Shown: positions 34,021 through 44,279 of the stretch, piece after piece
Layout: each line of letters begins with the position of its first letter
Position numbering within the stretch: the first letter of the stretch is position 1
Source: Candidatus Poribacteria bacterium
Lineage (GTDB): Bacteria; Poribacteria; WGA-4E; WGA-3G
Reading direction: 5' to 3'
Assembly: GCA_958295945.1 (NCBI GenBank)
Contig: OY282386.1
Location: 2,170,001-2,234,000 of the forward strand
Length of the DNA stretch: 64,000 nt
Position numbers and translations under genes: made by a program
The notes under the pieces: model-generated
The model's database searches: none
What the model was told of the DNA's origin: nothing
The model's input: only the letters and a program-made list of their open reading frames with translations

Positions 34021-36708
34021 CTACGGTTTGTATTCTGTAAAACCGTCAAGCAATTGCTGAAAAGTTGTCGGTGAATATGTTCTGAAACTCTCCTCGTCAA
34101 CAAAAACAAAATCATAGTCAACATCGGTTGAGATTTCGTTAACATCCTCACACCATTGCGATAAACGTTCCATCTTGAGCGGTACATCTAAATCTTCTAA
34201 TCCCTTAGTTTCGACTACAACTACACTGCCATCCATCAATTTGACGATAAAATCGGGATAGTAATTAGAAATATCACCATCAGCATTGACATAATCAAGT
34301 TTAAACTGCACGCCATAATAGTTTTTTGTATAGGATACAACGTCCGGGCACGCCTCCAGAAATTTAGCGAATTCCAATTCCAAATGACTATCACCTGTGA
34401 TGATGTTGAATACAGATTTTGACGGTACTAAATGGTCTTGGTCTTTGACTATAAAGGGTCTTGTACTGCTGATTTTAGAAGTTTCGCTTAATTCTGCATT
34501 TCCTTTGTCCTGGACTGTAAGGTCATTGATTGCACGTTTGAATGTTTCAATAATCGTTTTTGTGGCGCGGAGTTCCGCGAGATTTTTTATGGTGATGGGA
34601 TCGTCTAATGCTACCGTTTCACCAAAGAGATGGTGCTGGACAAATTCTTTTACCTTTGCATACAACACATCATAACCGCCGACAAGTCGGAGTTCTTTCA
34701 TTAGAGTTTGGGCAAAATAACCGAGAGCGTTTCGGTAGTCTTCTGTACCTGGACTTTCCAATACTGTCGTATGTGCGACTTCGCTTGTCGTCATATATCG
34801 GAATTCAATTTCTCGTATCTCGGTTTCGCCAAACTGTTCATACTCAACAGGTTCAAAGTCAAGGCGTGTAACGTCCAAGTCTGCGAGATTGTTGTACTCA
34901 CGGTAAACACGGCGCGTCAAAATGGGAATTTCAATATCAAGCGCGCCGATGTCTTTGTCCACATTTTCCTTGTCAACCTCAATAACAAGAGGTGCTATGG
35001 GTTTTGTGCCTTCTCCCATTTCTTTGCGTTCTAATTCGACCCCTTCCTCTTGAATCTTTTCAACAAAATCCATGAAGGCATCTGTACCGATGACACTAAC
35101 AGACTCATCTACTGAATTATTATACATTCGCCTGAGGCCGCGTCCTAAGGTCTGTTCTGGTAGAATGTTGGCTTTTGCAGAATATGCACGGAGCCCAACA
35201 ATGGTTGTAACGTTCTTGACATCCCACCCCTCTTTAAGCATTAAAACGGAAACAATTGCCTTATATGGATTTTTGTCTATCGCTAAATCGATCGCATTCG
35301 CTTGCTTTCGAAGCTCTTCAAGTTCTTCTTTCTTTTTTCCAGATGTAGCCTCAGAGATTTCACCATTATTCTTTGTATGAATCACCAGTACAGCATCTTT
35401 TAAGTCTTGGTAATGGTTTTCAAGATAAGTTGCTACCTCATCGCAGTTTTTCGTATCATCGGTCATCACAAACAGAATGGCTTTCTTACCCAACTTTTCG
35501 TGTCGTTCGAACGCTTTGCGCCACTCAACCACACCCAGGTGGAGATAGTCCGCATACTTCTCTGTAAACTTCACACTCTGTTTTTCCTCAAGTTTCTTCC
35601 TGCTTTCATCATCTGGAAGAATAGGGTGTTTCACGACGTTTTGTGAAATAGCCTCTACAAGCGGATAATCCGCGACTGTCTGGACAAAAATTGCACCGTT
35701 ATTATGCTTTGGGGTTGCAGTTACATCAACTTGTAATGATAACTCGCTGTCTTTTTGCACAAGGCGATTGCGGATATCCTCAATTGACTTGAACCATGCC
35801 ATCTTTGGATCATGGATATGATGTGCTTCATCGTTAAGTACCATCAATTCGTCAATATCTCGGACGATGTCCCCGAGGTCCACTTTGGAATCTGTTGTTG
35901 CACCAGTCGGTTTTTTACCTAAGTAGTAATCCATACTGTTATCATCATCGGGGGATGGTGGTGTTTGGTCACTGGAATAGACGCGGTGAATATTCGTGAG
36001 AAAGATGTTACCTGTAGGCCGGACAGTTCGCACTTCATCTTGTACATGCAAGGTGAGTTGAAAATCATTTCTCCAATTCTGACCTTCATAACCGTTGTCT
36101 GGTAACACTGGGTCATCAAAAAAGATGCTTAATCCTTTGAAATCATGATAAAGCCTGTCAAGGACAATGATATTAGGTGCAATGACAAGAAAATTTCGAG
36201 AGAGTTCAGAATCTGTTTCATACAACTTGTGAAAGAAACTCCATGCGATAACAAGACTCATCACCTTAGTTTTACCTGTGCCTGTTGCCATTTTTATGAC
36301 GAATCGTTTCCAATTTTCGTCAAACATTCCTCTTGAAACAGCACCTGAACTGTCAAACTTTATCAAATCAACTTCATCTTGGACCTTGACGACATCATAG
36401 AGGTAGACAATAGTTTCCAGTGCTTCGCGCTGTGCGAAATAGTACTGAAATTCTGTTGTTGTACCATCAGATTGTTCTCTCAAGTGCGGTTCCTTGAACC
36501 ACCAATTGAGTAGTGCTTTGCTTGTTTCAGATGCACCTCTATAGTTGTCATCACGCCAAGTCTTAACTGCATCACGTATCTTTTGTACGAGTGGTGGGAG
36601 TAACGTCCCCATGCCTGTCAAGGGCATCTGTGCGACATCAGGTGTCCAGCGCACAGAAGGGTCAATGATTTCGTGTGGTGATTCAGGAAATTCTGGGTGT
36701 AATGGCAT
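34021..36708 (-). CDS. res: Type III restriction endonuclease subunit (Res)
   Basis: 895 aa. Superfamily 2 helicase motifs are complete: MATGTGKTKVMSLVIAW (Walker A) near residue 140, LNDEAHHIHD (DEAH-type box) near 289, VDVTATPKH near 325, and QTLGRGLRRM (motif VI) near 520. The C-terminus has the nuclease signature YYPDFIVK...VVVETKG near 816-832, the PD-(D/E)XK catalytic residues of Res. It translocates on or slides along DNA and cuts when bound with Mod at head-to-head sites. Length and intact motifs suggest an active enzyme. A small zinc-ribbon gene ends 31 bp upstream. Confidence 0.92.
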   Translation of the reverse strand: MPLHPEFPESPHEIIDPSVRWTPDVAQMPLTGMGTLLPPLVQKIRDAVKTWRDDNYRGASETSKALLNWWFKEPHLREQSDGTTTEFQYYFAQREALETIVYLYDVVKVQDEVDLIKFDSSGAVSRGMFDENWKRFVIKMATGTGKTKVMSLVIAWSFFHKLYETDSELSRNFLVIAPNIIVLDRLYHDFKGLSIFFDDPVLPDNGYEGQNWRNDFQLTLHVQDEVRTVRPTGNIFLTNIHRVYSSDQTPPSPDDDNSMDYYLGKKPTGATTDSKVDLGDIVRDIDELMVLNDEAHHIHDPKMAWFKSIEDIRNRLVQKDSELSLQVDVTATPKHNNGAIFVQTVADYPLVEAISQNVVKHPILPDDESRKKLEEKQSVKFTEKYADYLHLGVVEWRKAFERHEKLGKKAILFVMTDDTKNCDEVATYLENHYQDLKDAVLVIHTKNNGEISEATSGKKKEELEELRKQANAIDLAIDKNPYKAIVSVLMLKEGWDVKNVTTIVGLRAYSAKANILPEQTLGRGLRRMYNNSVDESVSVIGTDAFMDFVEKIQEEGVELERKEMGEGTKPIAPLVIEVDKENVDKDIGALDIEIPILTRRVYREYNNLADLDVTRLDFEPVEYEQFGETEIREIEFRYMTTSEVAHTTVLESPGTEDYRNALGYFAQTLMKELRLVGGYDVLYAKVKEFVQHHLFGETVALDDPITIKNLAELRATKTIIETFKRAINDLTVQDKGNAELSETSKISSTRPFIVKDQDHLVPSKSVFNIITGDSHLELEFAKFLEACPDVVSYTKNYYGVQFKLDYVNADGDISNYYPDFIVKLMDGSVVVVETKGLEDLDVPLKMERLSQWCEDVNEISTDVDYDFVFVDEESFRTYSPTTFQQLLDGFTEYKP

Positions 36709-36739
36709 AATTGCCTCTTTCCAACATCAATATTAACTT

Positions 36740-36925
36740 TCACTCATTCCATTCCTTGAAAACAACACCGCATCTTGGACACTGTGTTGACAAACCCGTT
36801 TGTCGCTGCCCACAGTTCGGACACCATGTTCTGATTCCTTGTTTACGCCGATACATCGTTAATATGATCATCCAAACTACTACAAGAATGATGGCAATGA
36901 GTGGAAAAGCAATTTGATTATACAT
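36740..36925 (-). CDS. Small membrane-anchored zinc-ribbon protein
   Basis: 61 aa. One hydrophobic helix at residues 6-24 (AFPLIAIILVVVWMIILTM) is followed by basic residues and a zinc ribbon WCPNCGQRQ...TQCPRCGVVF with two CxxC pairs. It resembles the two larger paralog-like proteins at 45277 and 45611 in layout (helix, basic linker, ribbon). Between the DnaJ-domain and res genes on the same strand. No function can be assigned. Confidence 0.65.
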   Translation of the reverse strand: MYNQIAFPLIAIILVVVWMIILTMYRRKQGIRTWCPNCGQRQTGLSTQCPRCGVVFKEWNE

Positions 36926-36980
36926 TGTTTTCTATCATCCACCCTTCAAAAGACTCATCTCATTTCTGAGTTAATGAACA

Positions 36981-37853
36981 CTAATTGATCAGGTTCAAAG
37001 TTCTGCATATCTTCTTTGCACCAGCAAGATTAGGCTGCAACTCAAATGCCATCAATAAAACCTGACGTGCATGTGGGAACAAGTCTATTTCAACATAAAA
37101 TTCAGCAATCTTTTTATACATCCATGCAGTTTCACGTTTCGGTAGATTTAGATCCTGAATCTTTGACAACGGAATGTGACACATCTGTTGATGGCCTTCA
37201 ACACTATAATGGTAAAGATAGATTCTCTTGAGACGATCCTTTACCTCTGTAATAAAGTGCTTGAAGCAGGGACGTTGTCCTTCTGCAGACAATAATGTCT
37301 CGTAAATGTGCATCGCTTGTTCTAAATTTCTGTGTCGGTCTGAAATAGAACAATCTCCATTTGCAAATCCGAGATTCTGATATGCTTCTGCAAGAAGGAA
37401 TTCGCAGTCGCGACTATCTTCATAGTTGAAGAAATCATCTGGACACCATTTCGTGCCATTACTCTCACATTTCTCACAGAGCTGCTCATACATGGAGATA
37501 CCGATTTCATAGTTCCGGTGCAAGAGCGCGTGAAACAACAACTCCAATTTTGCCCAATCAGAGTTGATTTGATTTAGTCTGTCATAATACGATTGATATT
37601 TCTTTTGTTTGCATTCAATATTCTGTATTCTTCGATCATATTCAGATTTACGTTTGGCGTCAGAAAGCACATCATAAGCATTCAAAACATCGCGGAACAT
37701 CTGTTCTGTACATCCAATTTGATCCGGACTGAAGTTGATGTTAATCTTGTCTGGATGGTATCTCTTTGCGAGTATTCTAAATGCCTTTTTTATTTCGGAT
37801 GCAGAGGCATCACGTTGAATCTCTAAAATTTGATAATAGTTTGGAATACGCAT
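36981..37853 (-). CDS. DnaJ-domain protein with TPR-like C-terminal region
   Basis: 290 aa. Residues 5-68 are a J domain (NYYQILEIQRDASASEIKKAF, with HPD of KRYHPDKI at about 32-34), which stimulates the ATPase of a DnaK-type chaperone. There is no Gly/Phe region or zinc centre, so it is not a full DnaJ. The remainder is helical; the last 70 residues (AWMYKKIAEFYVEIDLFPHA, ARQVLLMAFELQPNLAGA) read like tetratricopeptide repeats. A perfect 16-bp palindrome overlapping a possible promoter lies 25 bp before the start. Confidence 0.85.
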   Translation of the reverse strand: MRIPNYYQILEIQRDASASEIKKAFRILAKRYHPDKININFSPDQIGCTEQMFRDVLNAYDVLSDAKRKSEYDRRIQNIECKQKKYQSYYDRLNQINSDWAKLELLFHALLHRNYEIGISMYEQLCEKCESNGTKWCPDDFFNYEDSRDCEFLLAEAYQNLGFANGDCSISDRHRNLEQAMHIYETLLSAEGQRPCFKHFITEVKDRLKRIYLYHYSVEGHQQMCHIPLSKIQDLNLPKRETAWMYKKIAEFYVEIDLFPHARQVLLMAFELQPNLAGAKKICRTLNLIN

Positions 37854-37877
37854 AAGGAGTTAGTGGAATTAAGTATG

Positions 37878-37913
37878 TGGAATTATAATTCCATGTATTT
37901 GTGGATTTGTCAA
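37878..37913 (-). promoter_or_regulatory. Palindrome overlapping a possible promoter of the DnaJ-domain gene
   Basis: TGGAATTATAATTCCA (37878-37893) is a perfect 16-bp palindrome. On the minus strand a TTGACA lies at 37913-37908. The TATAAT inside the palindrome is 20 bp from it, while AATTAT is at the preferred 17 bp. A further TGGAATTA half site is at 37863. A dimeric repressor site is a reasonable guess. Confidence 0.45.
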
Positions 37914-38040
37914 GTGGAAATTTGGAAAGAGAATGTGTATTTTATTAAAAATGTTGATACATTATCTGTTTTAGGTTTCTACTATACCCATCCTGCTAAA
38001 ATTAGATGGCGGAGTTCAAGAAGCAAGCGAGGTTGATGTA

Positions 38041-38196
38041 TTATAGTGAAATACAAAGATTTATTCACACTTTTGGTACGTGAGACCTAAACTAATGGAC
38101 TGTGCCGTAGCACAAACTGCCAGTTTGTGCAGTAGTGTACGCAAACTGGCAGTTTGCGCTACAATTGTGTGCAAGTAATTATAGATTTCACTATAA
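38041..38196. repeat. 156-bp MITE with 12-bp perfect terminal inverted repeats
   Basis: TTATAGTGAAAT at 38041-38052 is repeated in exact reverse complement at 38185-38196. Inside are two neighbouring hairpins, at 38107-38130 (GTAGCACAAACTGCCAGTTT...) and 38137-38162, which are also near-copies of one another. No coding capacity. Confidence 0.7.
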
Positions 38197-38222
38197 CATT
38201 GTTTGAAGTATTTTTAACAGTG

Positions 38223-38402
38223 TCATTTGATTGCTGGGTACTTTAGAGAGTGCTTCTGCGTACTTATCAAGCATTTCATACAATCAATACACTTTGGTTG
38301 GTCAATTTTAAGATGTGTATCTATAAGTTCAATTATATTTTCTGGACATACTGCTACGCATGCACCACAATAAACACATAATTCTTCTTTTATATGAATC
38401 AT
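38223..38402 (-). CDS. Ferredoxin-like 4Fe-4S protein with an incomplete second cluster motif
   Basis: 59 aa, short of common length cut-offs. ATG at 38402 has GAGGAA seven bases upstream. The first cluster motif, LCVYCGACVAVCP, is complete (CxxCxxCxxxCP). The second begins normally, CIDCMKC, but the expected fourth Cys and Pro are replaced by LISTQK. The missing Cys means either a one-cluster or 3Fe-type protein, or decay. Two-cluster bacterial ferredoxins are about this size. It is isolated between the DnaJ-domain gene and uvrA, with no partner oxidoreductase next to it. Confidence 0.7.
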   Translation of the reverse strand: MIHIKEELCVYCGACVAVCPENIIELIDTHLKIDQPKCIDCMKCLISTQKHSLKYPAIK

Positions 38403-38532
38403 CTAATTCCTCATTGCACGTAATCTGTTTTTGTTATTCATAATTATATGCATTGATGTAATTCGGTCAAGAAATATGAGTGAATACTGGTAACAAATCA
38501 AGATGACTTAATTAAGAGAATGGATTTGATAC

Positions 38533-41500
38533 CTAAATTATTTCACGGAGGAAACGAGCAGTATGTGATTCTTTCACTTCAGCCACCTCTTCAGGTGTGC
38601 CCATCCCTACAATGTATCCTCCAGCATCACTTCCCTCAGGTCCCAAATCAATAACCCAATCAGCAGATTTAATGACATCCAGATTATGTTCAACTGCAAC
38701 GATGGTATTACCTGCATCAACAAGTTTATTTAGGACATTGAGAAGTTTCTGTACATCATCAAAGTGTAGCCCGGTTGTGGGTTCATCCATGATATAAAGG
38801 GTCTTTCCAGTCTGTCTTCTTGCAAGTTCCTTCGCAAGTTTAACACGTTGTGCTTCTCCACCAGAAAGTGTAGTCGCCGCTTGACCCAATTGGATATAAT
38901 CCAAACCCACATCTGCTAAAGTTTGAAGTGTGCGTTTAATCCGGTTGATGTTACTAAACAGTTCAAGTGCCTCTAGTACTGTCATCTGTAACACTTCGGC
39001 TATGTTTTTGCCTTTGTATTTCACTTCAAGCGTTTCAGCATTATATCCTGTGCTATCACAGTTTTCACAAGGTATCCATACATCGGGTAGGAAATGCATC
39101 TCAACACGATTGTAACGTTGTCCGTCACATACTTCACATTGCCCATAAGATAGGTTGAAACTGAAACGTCCACGATTAAACCCACGAAGTTTTGCATCAG
39201 GTAATTCAGCATACATTTCTCGGATTTTTGTAAATAAGTCGGTATAGGTTGCTGGATTAGATCGTGGTGTTTCACCTATCGGTTTCTGATCAATATGTAT
39301 CATACGTTCAACAGAGCTTACACCTTGTATTTTGTCATAGTTCTCAGTTACATTGTTTTTTCCAGTGTTCTTTTCATTTTCCCGATTTGATTTCCTGGAT
39401 TCCATCGCAGGTCGTAATGTGCCTTCAATCAGTGAACTCTTTCCACACCCAGAAACACCCGTCACACAGGTAAGCGTTCCTATTGGAATGCTTATGTCAA
39501 TGTTTTTAAGATTGTTAGTTCTTGCACCGAACAGTTTAAGCCATTTTCCAGAACCTTTCCGACGAACCGCAGGAACAGGGATTTGCATTTCATTTGATAA
39601 GTATGACTGTGTTAATCCTTTTTTGGCTGTAAGATTTGCATCTCTTGCAGATTCATCTCCATTATCTGATTGAATGGTAGTTTCTATAGAAATTGGTTCT
39701 GAGTTGGCAAATGCACTTGGTGTTCCAACCGCAACTATTTCTCCTCCCTGTTTTCCTGCATTTGGACCGAAATCAATAACATGATCTGAAGACATAATCG
39801 TATCTCTGTCGTGTTCAACAACCAGAACACTATTACCGATGTCGCGCAGATCTTTCATTGCATATATCAACCGTTCTTGATCGCGCGGGTGCAGACCTAT
39901 ACTCGGTTCATCAAGGATATAAGTAACCCCAGTAAGTCCTGTTCCAAGTTGGCTTGCGAGACGAATTCTACGGATCTCTCCACCTGAAAGCGTTGGGGCA
40001 GTTCTATCTAAACCGAGGTATCCAAGACCGATATCTTCTAAAAAACTCAGTCGTAACTGAATTTGCCTTAAAAGTTGAGCTTCAAATTCAGGTGATGTAT
40101 GCGCATGAAGTCTTGGGTGAGTTGCCCTTGAAGTAGAAACGTCTTGCACTTGCTTCTTTGCCGTTTCTGCTTCCTTAGCACCTGCAGTTGTTGTTAGATG
40201 TTTCTCAATCGTTACAATCTGTCCACTGAAAAACGACGAAATCTCAGCGATTGACAAAGCCATCAATTCTGCAATTGTTTTGTCAGTATATCTGACATTT
40301 CTTGGAAATTCGTCTAATCTTGTCCCATCACATTCATCACAGATTGATTGATCATCACTTAATTCTCTACCAATACCATCACAAGTGCTGCATGCACCTA
40401 ATCTATTGTTGAATGAGAAGTGACGAGGTGTTAGTTGCGGAAAATTCCGTCCACATTTTGAACACATAGCGTGTTCACTGAAGAAATGTCTTTCGGCTAA
40501 TTCTTTATTATCATTTGGTTCTATGATAACAAAACCTTCACTTTCAATGAGTGCTAATTCTACTGCCTCAGTGAAACGACTTGTCTCATCTTCAACAAGC
40601 TTCAAACGATCAATGACCAAGAATACTTCATGTCGACGACGTTTTCTGATATCAGGTGCTTCATCAAGCCTATGGATTTCACCATCAATCTGTACGCGAG
40701 CAAATCCTGTTCGTTGCAGTCTTTGAAATGCATCGGCATAATCCTCGTTTCCCTTTAGACCTGGTGTCCGTTCTGCACCAATAACCACCTCAGTATCATT
40801 TTCGATAGATTTGAAATTCGTGAGTGGTGAAAGTACATCTACTCTTTTGCCTTTCAGATTCTTGAAAGAACGTTCTACAATCTGCTGTGCTGTTTGTGGA
40901 CGAACTACCACTTCACATGATGGACAGTACGGTTGACCCCATCTGGCATATAGTGTTCGAAGACCGTCATGGATTTCAGTTATCGTTGCAACGGTAGAAC
41001 GCGGGTTTTGACTTGGACTTGAGTGAGTAATAGCAATTGCAGGTGACAATCCTTCAATCTTAGAGACTTTCGGTTTGTCCATACTTCCAATAAATTGACG
41101 TGCATAAGTGCTAAGTGTCTCAATGTATCTTCGTTGTCCTTCCGCGTAAATTGTATCAAGGGCAAGAGATGTTTTGCCAGATCCACTAACACCTGTAAAC
41201 GCTGTCAACTTCTGATGCGGTATTTCAATATTAATGTTCTTAAGGTTGTTCTCACCTGCACCTTGAACCAAAATGGATTTACGCATTTCGGATTGTTTTT
41301 GATCAAGAAGATCTTGTGCGATATCACCGTTTTCTTTAACTGAAGGTTCAGATTTCACCGATTTCCATAGATCATATTCCCCATGTAATGCTTTTCCAGT
41401 ATACGATTCGGATATATCTTTCACCTCTTCAGGCGTGCCAACTGCAATAATCTGCCCACCATCAATTCCACCCTCAGGACCTAAATCAATAAGATAATCA

Positions 41501-44250
41501 GCAGAATTAATCACTTCAAGATTGTGTTCCACCACAACAACAGTATTACCTTCATCAACTAATCTATGAAGAATAGTTAACAACTTATTGACATCTTCAA
41601 AGTGTAGACCTGTTGTCGGTTCATCAAGGATATAAAGAGTCTTACCGGTACTGCGTTTTGAAAGTTCTTTTGAGAGTTTAATTCTCTGCGCTTCACCACC
41701 GGAAAGAGTTGGAGCCGGTTGTCCAAGTTTGATGTAATCCAAACCTACGTCGTGAAGTAATTGAAGTCCTCTTGCAATTTTAGGGTGATCCGCAAAATGT
41801 TCAAGTGCAGATTCAATATCCATCTCCAATACATCGGATATATTCTTGCCTTTGTATTTTATAGTGAGAGTTTCATTGTTATACCGTTTCCCATTACAAA
41901 CATCACATTCAACCCACACATCGGCAAGTATGCCCATGTCAACTTTTTTCGCACCGTTGCCTGTACAAGCTTCGCATCTACCACCCGGAACGTTGAAACT
42001 AAAGCGTCCCGGTTTATATCCGCGCAGTTTAGCGTCGGGTAAGTTTGTATAAAATGCTCTGATTGAATCAAAAACTTTTGTATAGGTAGCAGGATTGGAG
42101 CGCGGAGTGCGACCTATCGGTGACATATCTATGTTGATAATTTTGTCTATGACATCTGAGACAGGGACAGGTTCATCATCAATAATCCCTTGAATCTTTT
42201 CATAATCACCTGGCACAGTCTTTGCTTTCATTAGGTCTCTTGCAAGTGCTTTGTATAGAATATCATGAATAAGAGAACTTTTCCCTGATCCACTAACTCC
42301 TGTTACGCAACAGAGCGTGCCAATCGGTATCCTTGGATTGATACTTTTTAGATTGTTTTGTTGTGCTTTACATATTTGCAGCCACTTATCTCCATTTTTA
42401 CGACGTTCTTCTGGATGAACAATCTCTTTATCACCACGCAAATATTGTGCAGTCAGCGAGTCTGTCTCCTCAATCAATTGATCGGGTGTTCCAATACCGG
42501 TAATCTCTCCACCTCTAATCCCTGCACCTGGACCAAAATCAACAATCAGATCCGCCACCAACATTGTCGCTTCATCATGTTCAACTACAATGACTGTATT
42601 GCCTTGATTCCTTAGATTGATAAGGGTTTTCAGCAAACCCGCATGGTCACGAGGGTGTAGACCAATGCTCGGTTCATCAAGGACATACGTAACATCGCGT
42701 AAACCCGCACCAACTTGACTGGCAAGTCGTATCCTTTGTGCTTCGCCACCCGATAGTGTTGGTGCAGAACGTGATAACGTGAGGTAACCCAATCCTACAT
42801 CCATAAGAAAACCGAGTCGAGTGCGTATCTCTTTCAAGAGTTCAGATGCTATCACATTCTGCCTTTCAGATAGTTTCAGCCCATTGAAGAAGGATGTCGC
42901 ATCCTGAATTGACATATTCAAAACTTCTGTAATATCTACATCAGTAAGTTTAACTCCTGTTACAACTTGATTCAGTCGTGATCCATTGCATTCTCTACAT
43001 GGTGCTTTAACGAAAAAATCCGGCAGGTATGATTCCCCTTCTTCTTTGACATGCAACGATAGGAATTGCTTTTCATGGGATGGGATCAATCCTTCAAATC
43101 TTCCTCGTATACGTCTACTTCTTCTGCGGCCTTTTGAAGGTTCACGAAATGAAAGGACTTTATCACCCGTACCATATAGTATTGCATGTTGTTGATCAGG
43201 AGATAGGTCTTTCCACGGTGAGTTGATTTTGAATTTAAGATGTGATGCTAATGTCTGTAAGACCATTTTCGCCTGATGATCAGGATTTTCACACAAAATT
43301 ATTGCCCCATCTAAAATGGAAAGTGATTCATCCACTACTATTAATTTGGGGGAAATTGCCATCTGCACACCCAAACCTCTACAATGTTGACACATTCCGT
43401 AAGGACTATTAAATGAGAAATGACGGGGTTCAGGAACATCGTAACTTATTTGACAATCTACACAGGCATACTGTCTGCTAAATAGGAGATCTTCACCTTC
43501 TGATCCTTTGCTTGAAGTAGAACTATCGGAAGAAACAACATTGACAATTAGACTATCATCTCCAAGTGAGAGTGCTGTTTCAACTGCTTCTGCGACACGA
43601 CTATCAATACCATCCTTAATAATTATTCTATCAACTACAAGATCAATGTTATGCCGTTGATTTGGGTTGAGTGCGACATTCGAACTGATCTCGTGAACTT
43701 CACCGTCAATTCTTGCACGCACGAATCCCATCTTACGTGCATCTGAAAACTCTTTGCGATACTCACCCCGTCTTCCTCTGACTATCGGAGCCAATATCAT
43801 AAGACGAGTGCGCGGCGGGAAAGTAAGGATATGTGATACGATGTCAGCTATCGTTTGCGATCCGACTAACTGACCACATTCAAGACAATGGAATTGTCCT
43901 GCTCGTGCAAACAGCACTCTAAGATAATCGTATATTTCAGTTACGGTAGCAACCGTTGATCGTGGATTGTGTCCTGACGATCCTTGATCAATCGCTATTG
44001 AGGGAGATAAACCGACTATCTTGTCGACTTCAGCTTTTCCGAGTTGTCCTAAAAACTGACGTGCATACGCAGATAGTGATTCAATGTAACGACGTTGTCC
44101 TTCTGCATATAATGTATCAATTGCAAGTGACGATTTCCCTGAACCACTAACACCTGTGAAGACAATAAGTTTATCCTTAGGTAGGCTGATATCTATATTT
44201 TTTAGATTGTGTTCTCTTGCACCGTGTATTTCAATTGACGCTCCTGCCAT
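38533..44250 (-). CDS. uvrA: Double-length excinuclease ABC subunit UvrA (two fused UvrA units)
   Basis: 1905 aa, about twice normal UvrA, made of two complete units joined near residue 960-995. Each unit has two ABC ATPase modules. Walker A motifs are GVSGSGKSS (33), GVSGSGKSS (about 650), GVSGSGKTS (about 1018) and GVSGCGKSS (about 1598), with LSGGEAQR-type signatures (LSGGEIRR in the third) and paired-Cys zinc modules ([37 protein letters not shown]). UvrA dimers find bulky DNA damage and load UvrB. The fusion would act as a covalent dimer. Comparable double UvrA proteins are known in Chlamydiae and Planctomycetes. Confidence 0.95.
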   Translation of the reverse strand: MAGASIEIHGAREHNLKNIDISLPKDKLIVFTGVSGSGKSSLAIDTLYAEGQRRYIESLSAYARQFLGQLGKAEVDKIVGLSPSIAIDQGSSGHNPRSTVATVTEIYDYLRVLFARAGQFHCLECGQLVGSQTIADIVSHILTFPPRTRLMILAPIVRGRRGEYRKEFSDARKMGFVRARIDGEVHEISSNVALNPNQRHNIDLVVDRIIIKDGIDSRVAEAVETALSLGDDSLIVNVVSSDSSTSSKGSEGEDLLFSRQYACVDCQISYDVPEPRHFSFNSPYGMCQHCRGLGVQMAISPKLIVVDESLSILDGAIILCENPDHQAKMVLQTLASHLKFKINSPWKDLSPDQQHAILYGTGDKVLSFREPSKGRRRSRRIRGRFEGLIPSHEKQFLSLHVKEEGESYLPDFFVKAPCRECNGSRLNQVVTGVKLTDVDITEVLNMSIQDATSFFNGLKLSERQNVIASELLKEIRTRLGFLMDVGLGYLTLSRSAPTLSGGEAQRIRLASQVGAGLRDVTYVLDEPSIGLHPRDHAGLLKTLINLRNQGNTVIVVEHDEATMLVADLIVDFGPGAGIRGGEITGIGTPDQLIEETDSLTAQYLRGDKEIVHPEERRKNGDKWLQICKAQQNNLKSINPRIPIGTLCCVTGVSGSGKSSLIHDILYKALARDLMKAKTVPGDYEKIQGIIDDEPVPVSDVIDKIINIDMSPIGRTPRSNPATYTKVFDSIRAFYTNLPDAKLRGYKPGRFSFNVPGGRCEACTGNGAKKVDMGILADVWVECDVCNGKRYNNETLTIKYKGKNISDVLEMDIESALEHFADHPKIARGLQLLHDVGLDYIKLGQPAPTLSGGEAQRIKLSKELSKRSTGKTLYILDEPTTGLHFEDVNKLLTILHRLVDEGNTVVVVEHNLEVINSADYLIDLGPEGGIDGGQIIAVGTPEEVKDISESYTGKALHGEYDLWKSVKSEPSVKENGDIAQDLLDQKQSEMRKSILVQGAGENNLKNINIEIPHQKLTAFTGVSGSGKTSLALDTIYAEGQRRYIETLSTYARQFIGSMDKPKVSKIEGLSPAIAITHSSPSQNPRSTVATITEIHDGLRTLYARWGQPYCPSCEVVVRPQTAQQIVERSFKNLKGKRVDVLSPLTNFKSIENDTEVVIGAERTPGLKGNEDYADAFQRLQRTGFARVQIDGEIHRLDEAPDIRKRRRHEVFLVIDRLKLVEDETSRFTEAVELALIESEGFVIIEPNDNKELAERHFFSEHAMCSKCGRNFPQLTPRHFSFNNRLGACSTCDGIGRELSDDQSICDECDGTRLDEFPRNVRYTDKTIAELMALSIAEISSFFSGQIVTIEKHLTTTAGAKEAETAKKQVQDVSTSRATHPRLHAHTSPEFEAQLLRQIQLRLSFLEDIGLGYLGLDRTAPTLSGGEIRRIRLASQLGTGLTGVTYILDEPSIGLHPRDQERLIYAMKDLRDIGNSVLVVEHDRDTIMSSDHVIDFGPNAGKQGGEIVAVGTPSAFANSEPISIETTIQSDNGDESARDANLTAKKGLTQSYLSNEMQIPVPAVRRKGSGKWLKLFGARTNNLKNIDISIPIGTLTCVTGVSGCGKSSLIEGTLRPAMESRKSNRENEKNTGKNNVTENYDKIQGVSSVERMIHIDQKPIGETPRSNPATYTDLFTKIREMYAELPDAKLRGFNRGRFSFNLSYGQCEVCDGQRYNRVEMHFLPDVWIPCENCDSTGYNAETLEVKYKGKNIAEVLQMTVLEALELFSNINRIKRTLQTLADVGLDYIQLGQAATTLSGGEAQRVKLAKELARRQTGKTLYIMDEPTTGLHFDDVQKLLNVLNKLVDAGNTIVAVEHNLDVIKSADWVIDLGPEGSDAGGYIVGMGTPEEVAEVKESHTARFLREII

Positions 44251-44279
44251 AGCATCATTACCTCTATAGTATTTTAATG

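Noticed and set aside
37830-38036. 68-codon plus-strand frame opposite the DnaJ gene start
   Set aside because: It covers the DnaJ promoter palindrome, has biased composition (Trp, Asn, Lys) and no homology I recognise.
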